NCBI RefSeq assembly: GCF_029853675.1
Contig: NZ_CP122539.1
Location: forward strand, 729,001 to 793,000
DNA from: Tenacibaculum tangerinum
GTDB taxonomy: Bacteria > Bacteroidota > Bacteroidia > Flavobacteriales > Flavobacteriaceae
Direction: 5' to 3'
DNA length: 64,000 nucleotides
The notes under the pieces were generated by a model, which made no database searches, was not told the DNA's origin, and worked only from the letters and a program-made list of their open reading frames with translations. The first letter of the stretch is position 1. Each line of letters begins with the position of its first letter. Below, one piece after another: positions 8,320 to 16,311 of the stretch. A program made the translations under genes and the position numbers.

Positions 8320-8638
8320 AAACGTTTGTTTCGATTGCAGAAAGGCATTTAATCAAGGGACAGATTTGAAAAATATTCGTGAATCTAAATGTCCTGAATG
8401 TGGTATTTTAATGACTCAAGTCACTCATAGATTTAGACCACCAAAACAAAATGAAATTAAGAAATGGAATGTGGCTAAATTTTTAATGGAAAAAGGATTT
8501 TTATATGAACACGTTTATAAACGAATTTACCAAGTCAGAGGACTAACAGTTTTAGAAAATTATGCGACTTATCCAGAAAATATGAGAGATGCAAAAGAAT
8601 TTGTGGAGAAATATAAAGAACAAGCAGTTAATGAATAA
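8309..8638 (+). CDS. Zinc-ribbon protein
   Basis: This 109-residue protein has two Cys-x2-Cys knuckles (CFDC near residue 6 and CPEC near residue 30), which should bind one zinc. A basic helical tail follows. I chose ATG 8309 rather than the TTG at 8303. It overlaps the 3' end of the CdiI-type gene by 11 nt, so translation is probably coupled. Family unknown; the ribbon fits a nucleic-acid or protein contact. Confidence 0.6.
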   Translation: MGYKNVCFDCRKAFNQGTDLKNIRESKCPECGILMTQVTHRFRPPKQNEIKKWNVAKFLMEKGFLYEHVYKRIYQVRGLTVLENYATYPENMRDAKEFVEKYKEQAVNE

Positions 8639-8644
8639 AAGCCA

Positions 8645-9290
8645 GTTGCCAACACCGGTAGCTTATGCACAACCCCAAAATTTTAAAAAAAAATGGAATT
8701 CATTTTAAAGCTATGTAAGGGCTTTATTTAGAACGAAGCCAAAATTTTAACTCCCTTTTTTGCTTTTTTCTGAGCTTAAAACGAAATTTATTAAGTGATA
8801 TCGTACGTTTTAACCAAAACACAAAAGCAACCGCTTTGGCCTCAGTTTTAGTAGGTGTACCAAAGAATTTTAATAGTTTTTTAATGTTATAAGCCGCCCC
8901 AGCCATGAGCATGCACTTATTCGCCCCATTGATACCCCTAACATTAACTTTGCGCAAGCCCATATACTGTGTGAGGGTGCCAAAAACGGGTGCTACCGTG
9001 CTTTGCCGTTTGGCTTTCATATAGCGTCCCTGTCGACTGTTTATCCGAGCGATGTTGCTCATACTGGGTGGGGGTAATAGGTGAATGATATACACTAATA
9101 TAACATGAAAATCGCTCGTTTGTTGAAAAAAATAAAATCGTATATTGGAGTTGTGCAACAGGCACACTGGCTAAATCTCATTACGTCTGACCTTTCGCTC
9201 CGCTAAGGTCATGATGGCTGACCTGCGGTCAGCAGAGATTTTGCTATCTTTGAGTTTTACGTAACGAGGCTTAGCCTCACCGTTATCTAC
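8645..9290 (+). repeat. attC-like cassette junction A3, interrupted
   Basis: GTTGCCAAC (8645-8653) exactly matches, in reverse complement, the box opening the CdiI unit at 7891. GTTATCTAC (9282-9290) opens the next unit. The left arm CCGGTA is split by an IS1182-like remnant. To its right a large hairpin forms (AAATCTC...GAGATTT, 9173-9240, with inner TGACCT/AGGTCA and CTGACC/GGTCAG stems), followed by the palindrome GAGGCTTAGCCTC. Confidence 0.5.
8663..9163 (-). mobile_element. IS1182-like remnant, copy B
   Basis: About 500 bp with inverted ends around GCACAAC and GTTGTGC. The minus strand (about 9062-8724) keeps an open frame for the C-terminal transposase part: RINSRQGRYMKAKRQST, VAPVFGTLTQYMGLRKV and the LMAGAAYNIKKLLKF block, typical of IS1182-family ends. 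The N-terminal two thirds, including most catalytic residues, are missing. This is the best preserved of the six copies. Confidence 0.65.
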
Positions 9291-9300
9291 AAGCACAAAT

Positions 9301-9993
9301 ATGACAATAGAAATTAAAAAACCTCTCAGAATTGAAAAGATAAAAACTCTTTTAGAAAAAAATGAGAGAATACTATTTGTCTTGAATAATGGAAGTTTTA
9401 ATAGAGATTATATAGTAAAACTTCAAAAAGAACTTTCTAGCTACGTGGTTAGTGAAATTAATTGGATTAATAAACTAGTTATTGTTCCTAGTATATCCAC
9501 GAAGACTGTATTGGAAAATTTAAACAAGTTTTATCAATGTATTGAGCTATTTGATAAAACGGCTCATTCACTTATGAATTTGATGGCAGAAACATTTGAC
9601 ATTGACCTTAATAATTCAAGTGAGATATATGATTTAAAGAAAAACAGAAGTGAAAAGCAAAGAGGTCAAATAAATGATGAATGGAAATATTATTTTCACG
9701 GAAAAGGATGCTCATTTACAAATATAATCACTGAACAGTTTTTAGATGTCCAAATTATAAACGGACTCGAATTTGGAGAATTAGATGCTTATTATTTGTT
9801 GAAATTTATACAAACAACAGAGTCTTTAAAAGAGATGAGTTTAATTTTAAATGATGAATCAAATAATATGCAAAAAGTAATTGAGATATTGAGAATAAAT
9901 GATTATTTGATACAGTTATCGGACGAAAATACTGGCAGACTGATAATAAATCGGAATAAAAAGCCAGTAGATAACACTATATATAGCAAATAG
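9301..9993 (+). CDS. Hypothetical protein, possibly DUF6896 type
   Basis: This 230-residue soluble protein has no signal peptide. Near residues 127-165 it shows EWKYYFHGKGCSFTN, then a FGELDAYYLLKFI segment, a pattern I associate tentatively with DUF6896 immunity-like proteins. The ATG lies 10 nt after box GTTATCTAC (9282-9290). The matching box GTAGATAAC (9967-9975) falls inside the 3' end of the coding sequence, and the stop lies within the attC-like arm, as often happens with integron cassettes. Function unknown. Confidence 0.55.
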   Translation: MTIEIKKPLRIEKIKTLLEKNERILFVLNNGSFNRDYIVKLQKELSSYVVSEINWINKLVIVPSISTKTVLENLNKFYQCIELFDKTAHSLMNLMAETFDIDLNNSSEIYDLKKNRSEKQRGQINDEWKYYFHGKGCSFTNIITEQFLDVQIINGLEFGELDAYYLLKFIQTTESLKEMSLILNDESNNMQKVIEILRINDYLIQLSDENTGRLIINRNKKPVDNTIYSK

Positions 9994-10167
9994 GGCGATT
10001 AGTTATTAATCTAAAAGTTTTTGTCTATTTGCAAAGTCGCCAAATCTTTTGATTTGGTATTCAATGAGAAAAAATTAAAACAAAATGTAAAAGATTTGGC
10101 TTATGGCTAAACCGAAAATAATCTCTTGTTTTCTACCCTACTCGCCATATATTTAACGTTAGCAACA
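9967..10167 (+). repeat. attC-like cassette junction A4 (uninterrupted)
   Basis: A 201 bp site from GTAGATAAC (9967-9975, exact complement of the box at 9282) to GTTAGCAACA (10158-10167). Inner arms TATATATAGCAAATAGGGCGA and TACTCGCCATATATTTA pair imperfectly. The middle holds nested AAATCTTTTGATTTGG-type hairpins. Neither outer box fits GTTRRRY exactly. Confidence 0.5.
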
Positions 10168-10184
10168 ATTTAAGACAAACAACA

Positions 10185-10874
10185 TTGAAAAAATTTATAC
10201 TTATTATTCTAATCTCATTTTGTTATAAGACATATGGTCAAATAATAAATGACGAATCTTATTTGGATTTAGATTTTCTAAAATTCAAAACGGAACTTAT
10301 CAATTGCGTAATACAAAAAGACACTTTGCAACTAAAAAAGTTTTTAGCGGAAAGAGTTTATGAAAGCAAAGATACTTGTGGATATCCGGGTTGTACAAAA
10401 GAAGAATTGATAAACTACTATTTTACGGATTTGGCTGATGAGTCTTGGAACGATATGCTAACTTTATTGAGGTTTGGGTTTACTCGCAAAGTTGATGAAA
10501 ATACCGATTGGATTGTGCCGCACGAAAAAGTAGTTTTTCAAGCACCATCTTATTTAAAAAATGTGGATACGGAAAATGAACTTTTGATATTAGCAGAAAA
10601 TGTAAATATTCGAGAGAAACCAAGTTTAAATTCAGAAATTATTCGAACAACATCTTACGAGAAATTTAAATGTGATTGCAGTATTGTGACAATGACAAAA
10701 ACAACTTATCAAACTGTAGACGGAATAAACTGGATTGAAATAAAACTTGACGACAATAATGTAGGATATGTTGCTTCAAAGTTTACATCATACGAAGTGA
10801 TTAAAGAAATGACAATAGCAAAAGTCGAAGGAAAATGGAAAATTATATCTTGGTTTCAAGCACCAGGTTGCTGA
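10185..10874 (+). CDS. Secreted protein with SH3-type domain
   Basis: A TTG start at 10185 gives a signal peptide (MKKFILIILISFCYKTYG, cleavage before Q). The 229-residue protein has an N-terminal helical part with the pair CGYPGC. From about residue 141 it carries a bacterial SH3-like domain (ENVNIREKPSLNSEIIRTTS, then NWIEIKLDDNNVGYVASKF), which usually binds peptidoglycan or peptides in the periplasm. It is the only gene between the exactly matched boxes GTTAGCAACA (10158) and TGTTGCTAAC (10882). Last gene of island A. Confidence 0.65.
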   Translation: MKKFILIILISFCYKTYGQIINDESYLDLDFLKFKTELINCVIQKDTLQLKKFLAERVYESKDTCGYPGCTKEELINYYFTDLADESWNDMLTLLRFGFTRKVDENTDWIVPHEKVVFQAPSYLKNVDTENELLILAENVNIREKPSLNSEIIRTTSYEKFKCDCSIVTMTKTTYQTVDGINWIEIKLDDNNVGYVASKFTSYEVIKEMTIAKVEGKWKIISWFQAPGC

Positions 10875-10881
10875 TGAAAAC

Positions 10882-11022
10882 TGTTGCTAACAACGGTAGC
10901 TGATGCACAACCCCAAAAATTTAAAAAAATGGAATTCATTTTAACGCTATGTAAGGGCTTTATTTAGAACTAAAACAAAATTTTTAACTCCTGATTCTGT
11001 TCTTTTAGAAAGCTTAAATGAA
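10882..11022 (+). mobile_element. Terminal cassette box of island A with truncated IS1182-like remnant, copy C
   Basis: TGTTGCTAAC (10882-10891) closes the SH3 unit. After AACGGTAGC the left end of the IS1182-like element begins (10901) and matches the other copies for about 120 bp, to a TTTTAGAAAGCTTA segment near 11022. The right half of element and junction is missing and ordinary chromosome follows, so a deletion probably set the right border of the island. Confidence 0.5.
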
Positions 11023-11103
11023 TAATAACATGAACTTAATTTAACCTAAAACCTATCTAAAAGACGGGGGGATGTTCAAAACCAATTCAATAGTTAGAAC
11101 TTC

Positions 11104-12512
11104 CTATTTTTCAGAGTCTGTTGCTTTTCTATTTTTATCAATACTTATATTAAAACCAACTAAAATACGCCACCTGTTAAATAGTATTTTCGATTTGGTT
11201 GTTTCAGAATTATGTGTTTCATTAGGAAACTTAAGAGGCCGAACAAACCCTGCTCTACCCGAAGAAAATATTCCTCCTAACACAACATCAACTGTTTTAA
11301 TAGAAAAATCAAGTCCAAGTCCGTAGTGATGAAAGTTTGCCCTGTAGTTAATATCTTCATTTTGTTTATTCATTAAATCAAACAAAGAAGCATTCGATTT
11401 AAAAGGAGAAAAATCTGTCGAATAACTTGCATAGGCATTCATTTTTTGGCTCATATAAATTTCTGCTCCTATACCATAATTAATAACACTTGTTAATTCT
11501 TCATTGAAATACAGTTTTGGTAAGGGACTAAATTCACTATTAAGTTCTGGTATTTTAATACGATCATACATTTTCTCAGCCTTGTTCCAGCTCATATTTA
11601 AGTGCAGTAAATTTTTTTAATTCTTATTCCACTTCCAATTTGTATACCAAGTGGGTATTTCCTTTTTGCATTCAAGTCATTAAATCTATTGGCAGAAAAT
11701 CTGTCTTTTGCTGAATCGAATCCGGATAAAAATTCTTCTTGGTTAAAATTACCCTCACCAATTAATTCCATATAAGGCACATTGATATTAAGACCGAAAC
11801 TTACCTTCGGAAAGGTATATGAGAATCCTACTTTACCCAAAAAACCATATGATTTTTGAAGAAACCCTATTTTACTTCTATACAAAGCCACCGATGAATC
11901 TTCTGTGATGGCAGAATATTCTATATTATTGTTTCCGCTGTATTCATAAGCTGAAAAATATACCGATACCCCCACACTAAATCTTTCTGTAAGTTTAGTA
12001 GCCCAAGAACCACCGTACCATTCTTCTCTTATTTTACTACCAATTGAAACGGTTCCTGTATACCTATCTATACCCAATAATCGTAACCCTTTATCGGCAT
12101 TTTGAAGTCCCGTACGATAGGTAGTAGAAATATCAGATCTATTTTTAGACAATAGCGAATATGCGAAATAGTGATTGTCTAAATTTTTTAGTTGGAAAGT
12201 TCCTGCCACCATCTGCGGAAGTCCTGAAAATTCAGAGCTTTTTAAGGTTTTTCCACTGTTTACAAAATCTTCAATTTTAGTAACATTCAATTGGTATATT
12301 TTTCCATTAACACTAAAAAGCGGTTCTGTAATGGTGGTTAACCTTGCGGGGTTGTAATACGTTGCTCCTAAATCACTAACACTACCCGTTACATTACCGT
12401 TTAATACGATTGATTTATCTCCGAAATTTTCGTATTTATAGTTTTGCTGTCCAAAAAAAACAGCGGAATTCACTAAAACAAATAATAGTATATGTATATG
12501 AAATCTAAACAT
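11104..12512 (-). CDS. FadL/PorV-like outer-membrane protein, frameshifted
   Basis: From ATG at 12512 a signal peptide leads to a barrel protein with the FadL/PorV-like start VTGSVSDLGATYYNPARL. Translation stops at 11598 after IRIKKIYCT. A second open frame (from 11595) continues the barrel to 11104. Adding one A to the A7 run (plus-strand T7 at 11612-11618) joins them smoothly through IRIKKNLLHLNMSWNKAE, giving a protein of about 470 residues. The gene follows another barrel gene 10 nt upstream, so both are likely co-transcribed. The break is either a homopolymer sequencing error or real gene decay. Confidence 0.6.
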
Positions 12513-12521
12513 TCACTGCAA

Positions 12522-13058
12522 TTAGAAAGATTTTGCTAGACCTACACCAAATTGAAGCGATCCGTAATTATCAAAACGAAAGTCATAGCCCAATGAAGCT
12601 ATAAATTCCCAATTATTTTTAATTTCCAACCCATACTCAACATCTACTCTTAACAAACCTAAACTTTCGATCGTATCTATATCTACACCGCCACCAAACA
12701 TGAATGTAAAATGTTCTCCTGACTTAAACCCTACCATTAAAGCTGGTGCTCAAGGTCGTTCTCGCTCTATGGTTTTTTCTCCTGATTCTTCAACTATAAA
12801 CTGTTCGTTAATAAAGTCTGTATGCAGTCCTAACATCCATTTCTCATTAAAATGGTAATTATAAAAAAGAGTAAAAGAAGGTAAAGACAATCTATTCTTA
12901 CCTAATTCTATTGCTTTATGCTTTAGGTGGGTATGTGCCAACAATAAACCTATTTGATGTCTTTTAACTGTTGTATGAGCATCTTCTTCCTGTGCTTGCA
13001 AAGAAAAAGCTACCAGTAACAAAAGCAGCAAGGTGTAGGTATATCGTTTTTTGTTCAT
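12522..13058 (-). CDS. Small outer-membrane beta-barrel protein with an in-frame stop
   Basis: ATG at 13058 starts a signal peptide (MNKKRYTYTLLLLLLVAFSL, then QAQ), followed by short barrel strands. The frame is interrupted by TGA at 12750-12752 after ERERP and continues unchanged as APALMVGFKSGEHF to a natural stop at 12522 (178 residues in all). CGA to TGA is the simplest explanation. Ending strands (GYDFRFDNYGSLQFGVGLA) look like an 8-stranded barrel. First gene of a probable two-gene operon with the FadL/PorV-like gene. Pseudogene or sequence error. Confidence 0.5.
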
Positions 13059-13303
13059 TAAACTTACTATTATTTTGTTAGTATTGTACTAATATTAGGG
13101 TGTAACTTTAGTAAAGATAGCTTCTTTTCGTTTTTATTTTCAATAAAATTAAGGTTTTTATCATTACGGTTCAAATTTGATTTTATACCCACAAAAGCCA
13201 ACCACCTGTTTAAAGTTATTATTTACGTTAAAATTCCAATCGTTTCTCTCTAATAAAAGGGAAGTATTTTCTATTTTTGTGTCTTTCAACACAACAACAA
13301 AAC

Positions 13304-14648
13304 ATGAACTTAACAGAATTAAACGCCATCTCTCCTATCGATGGTAGGTACCGTAACAAAGTAGCGAGCTTAGCCAACTACTTTTCAGAAGAAGCCTTAA
13401 TAAAATACCGTGTAAAAGTAGAAATTGAATACTTTATTGCTTTGTGTGAAATTCCCTTACCACAATTAGCCGATTTCGATAAAGATACATACGGTGATTT
13501 ACGCAATATTTACACCACTTTTTCTGCGGATGATGCACTTCGAATCAAAGACATTGAAAGTGTTACCAATCACGATGTAAAAGCTGTTGAGTACTTTATA
13601 AAAGAACAATTTGACGCTTTAAATTTACAGAAATACAAAGAGTTTATTCACTTCGGATTAACGTCTCAAGATATTAACAACACTGCGATTCCATTATCTA
13701 TCAAAGATGCGATGGAAGAAGTGTACTACCCAACTTTAGATACCTTAGTTTGTAAATTAGCAGACTTATCTGAAGAATGGGAAAACGTACCCATGCTTGC
13801 AAGAACACATGGACAGCCTGCCTCTCCTACTCGTTTAGGAAAAGAGTTTTTTGTGTTTGTAGAGCGAATTAACAACCAAGTTATTCATATACAACATACA
13901 CCGCATGCAGCTAAATTTGGGGGAGCTACGGGAAATTATAACGCACATAAAGTAGCGTACCCTGATATTGACTGGAAAAACTTCGGAACTCATTCTCGTA
14001 GAGGAAGTATTAGGATTACACCACTCCTTCCCTACTACGCAGATTGAACACTACGACCACATGGCAGCTTTGTATGATGGATTGAAACGTGTAAACACCA
14101 TTTTAATTGATTTAGATCGCGATGTTTGGACCTATGTTTCGAACGATTATTTTAAGCAAAAAATTAAAAAAGGAGAAGTAGGATCTTCAGCGATGCCTCA
14201 TAAAGTGAATCCGATTGATTTTGAAAACTCTGAAGGAAATTTAGGAATTGCCAATGCCATTTTTGAGCATTTAGCAGCTAAATTACCCATATCGAGATTA
14301 CAACGTGATTTAACCGATAGTACGGTATTGCGTAATGTTGGAGTTCCTTTTGGGCATACCCTAATTGGTTTTGCCTCTACGTTAAAAGGATTGAACAAGT
14401 TATTGTTAAATGAAGCTAAATTTGCCGAAGATTTAGAAAACAACTGGGCAGTAGTGGCAGAAGCTATTCAAACCATTTTGCGTCGCGAAGCCTATCCAAA
14501 TCCGTATGAAGCTTTAAAGGGCTTAACACGTACCAATGAAAAAATCAATAAAGATGCTATCGCTAATTTTATTGATACATTAGACGTTTCAGAAGCAATA
14601 AAAAACGAATTAAAACAAATTACACCATCTAATTACACGGGTATATAA
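13304..14648 (+). CDS. purB: PurB, adenylosuccinate lyase (apparent frameshift)
   Basis: PurB splits SAICAR and adenylosuccinate, releasing fumarate, in purine synthesis. The start MNLTELNAISPIDGRY is typical; TATTTTTG at 13272-13279 is a likely -7 element. TSQDINNTAIP, the ARTHGQPASPTRLGKE block, the signature GEVGSSAMPHKVNPIDFENSEGN (split over 14177-14244) and LQRDLTDSTVLRN are all present. The frame shifts near 13995: the reading NFGTHSRRG breaks family order, while removing one base (CATTCTCGTA to CATTTCGTA) gives NFGTHFVEEVLGLHHSFPTT. This is an essential-type gene, so a sequencing error is the more likely cause. The next gene overlaps its stop by 1 nt. Confidence 0.9.
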
Positions 14649-15064
14649 TGAGATATGTAGCTACTTTTTTAGTTTTATTTTTAATTAGTTCGTGCGCCCC
14701 AGAGCAAAAGGGAGATCCGACTCGTTTTGTTCACGGAACGTTTGAAATTCCTGCTGGTGAAAACTACGGAAAAACCACAATTGTACGAAAAGACAGTTTG
14801 CAAATTGAAGAATATATTAAAAAAATAAGTATTTCAACCGATAGTTTAGTGACTGAAAAAGAAGTAAAACATATCGATACACTTTATATCACATGGAAAA
14901 ATAACTTTGCATATACCTTGCAAATGAAAAATCCGAAAAACGATTTAGATAAAGATCCTATATTTGTTCAAATAACCAAAGTAACAGATAGTTCATACAA
15001 TTTTACAGCGAGAATTGGATACTCTAAATTCACACAAAAAGGAACCGTTTATAAAATAAAATAA
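14648..15064 (+). CDS. Hypothetical lipoprotein downstream of purB
   Basis: The 138-residue protein has a lipoprotein signal with the box LISSC (Cys at residue 16). The rest is strand-rich and hydrophilic (GTFEIPAGENYGKTTIVRKD), with no motif I recognise. Its ATG overlaps the purB stop (TAATG arrangement), so translation is coupled to purB. terC follows after 2 nt. Confidence 0.6.
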   Translation: MRYVATFLVLFLISSCAPEQKGDPTRFVHGTFEIPAGENYGKTTIVRKDSLQIEEYIKKISISTDSLVTEKEVKHIDTLYITWKNNFAYTLQMKNPKNDLDKDPIFVQITKVTDSSYNFTARIGYSKFTQKGTVYKIK

Positions 15065-15066
15065 CT

Positions 15067-15855
15067 ATGGAGATTTTTTTACAAGCAGACACATGGGTAG
15101 CATTACTAACCTTAACATTTTTAGAAGTAGTTTTAGGTATTGATAATATTATATTTATCTCAATTGCTTCTAACAAACTACCTGAACATCAACAGAAAAA
15201 AGCGACCAGAATAGGGCTTCTACTGGCGATGGTTTTTAGAATTCTATTATTGTTAGGAGTTTCTTACTTAATTGGTATGAAAGACCCAATATGGAATATC
15301 GAGTTGTCGTGGATTTCAGCAGGTATTACTGGGCAAAGCTTAATTTTAATTGCTGGAGGTATCTTTTTATTATATAAAAGTACCAGTGAAATACATCATA
15401 AAGTTGAAGGAAGAGAAGAAGCAGCATCTTCAGACACTCCTAAGAAGAGTAGTACTATGTTAAATGTAATCACACAAATTGTACTTATTGATATTGTTTT
15501 TTCTTTTGACTCTGTACTAACTGCTGTGGGTATGACTAACGGTATTGAAGGTGCTTTAACAATTATGATCATTGCGGTAATTGTTTCTATTTTAATTATG
15601 TTAGCTTTTGCCACTCCTATTAGTAATTTTGTCAATAAACATCCAACAATTCAAATGTTGGCCTTATCGTTTTTAATTTTAATCGGTTTTATGTTGGTTA
15701 CCGAAGGAGCACATTTATCGCACACTGTAATTTTCGGACAATCGGTTGGTGCCATTCCTAAAGGATATTTATATTTTGCCATCGCCTTTTCTTTAGGTGT
15801 TGAAATGCTAAACATGAAAATACGTGGTAGTGGTAATTCTGGTAAAAAAAGCTAA
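15067..15855 (+). CDS. TerC-family integral membrane protein
   Basis: 262 residues with about seven to eight membrane segments. The family acidic motifs are visible: LEVVLGIDNIIFIS in the first helix and DIVFSFDSVLTAVGM in the middle. TerC proteins are linked to tellurite resistance and, in other bacteria, to metal (manganese) export during secretion of metalloproteins. Length and domain order are normal. Probably the last gene of a purB-lipoprotein-terC operon (2 nt spacing). Confidence 0.85.
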   Translation: MEIFLQADTWVALLTLTFLEVVLGIDNIIFISIASNKLPEHQQKKATRIGLLLAMVFRILLLLGVSYLIGMKDPIWNIELSWISAGITGQSLILIAGGIFLLYKSTSEIHHKVEGREEAASSDTPKKSSTMLNVITQIVLIDIVFSFDSVLTAVGMTNGIEGALTIMIIAVIVSILIMLAFATPISNFVNKHPTIQMLALSFLILIGFMLVTEGAHLSHTVIFGQSVGAIPKGYLYFAIAFSLGVEMLNMKIRGSGNSGKKS

Positions 15856-15953
15856 AGCATTGTTATTATACCAAGTAACTAGCAAAGGTTATAATAGAAT
15901 GATACATGTGGTAATTTGTTAAAGTTTATTTCTATATTTGTCACTTAGGTGTA

Positions 15954-16274
15954 GTGTTAAAATTTAAAAAACATATAATTCTCTTTAGTGCTTTTGTATT
16001 ACTCGCTCCGTCGATGGTACAATTGGCTCATGTTTTTGAAAAACATGAGCATACGATTTGTGTTTCTAAAAACGATCATCACTTTCATGAAAGTGATATA
16101 GACTGTGATCAACTACACTATCAATTTAAGTTTTTTTCTCAAAGATTAGCACAAGATTTTGAGGTAATTGTTCCCGCTTTTTTCAAGGCTACTTTTAGCT
16201 TAAAATCACAAATTGCATCAGTATACCATAACTCAAAGAAACTTTCAAGAGCCCCTCCAAATAGTTTTTATTAA
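15954..16274 (+). CDS. Small His-rich exported protein before a TonB receptor
   Basis: A GTG start at 15954 gives a 106-residue protein with a signal-like N-terminus (KKHIILFSAFVLLAPSMVQ). A short His/Asp-rich part (HVFEKHEH, NDHHFHESDIDCDQLH) follows and could bind metal ions. TATATTTG at 15933-15940 fits the -7 element and implies a very short leader. The TonB receptor gene starts 37 nt downstream, so a role in metal sensing or uptake with that receptor is plausible. Family not recognised. Confidence 0.55.
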   Translation: MLKFKKHIILFSAFVLLAPSMVQLAHVFEKHEHTICVSKNDHHFHESDIDCDQLHYQFKFFSQRLAQDFEVIVPAFFKATFSLKSQIASVYHNSKKLSRAPPNSFY

Positions 16275-16311
16275 TATCAAATTAATTAAAAAACTAAAAT
16301 TTTTAAATTTA

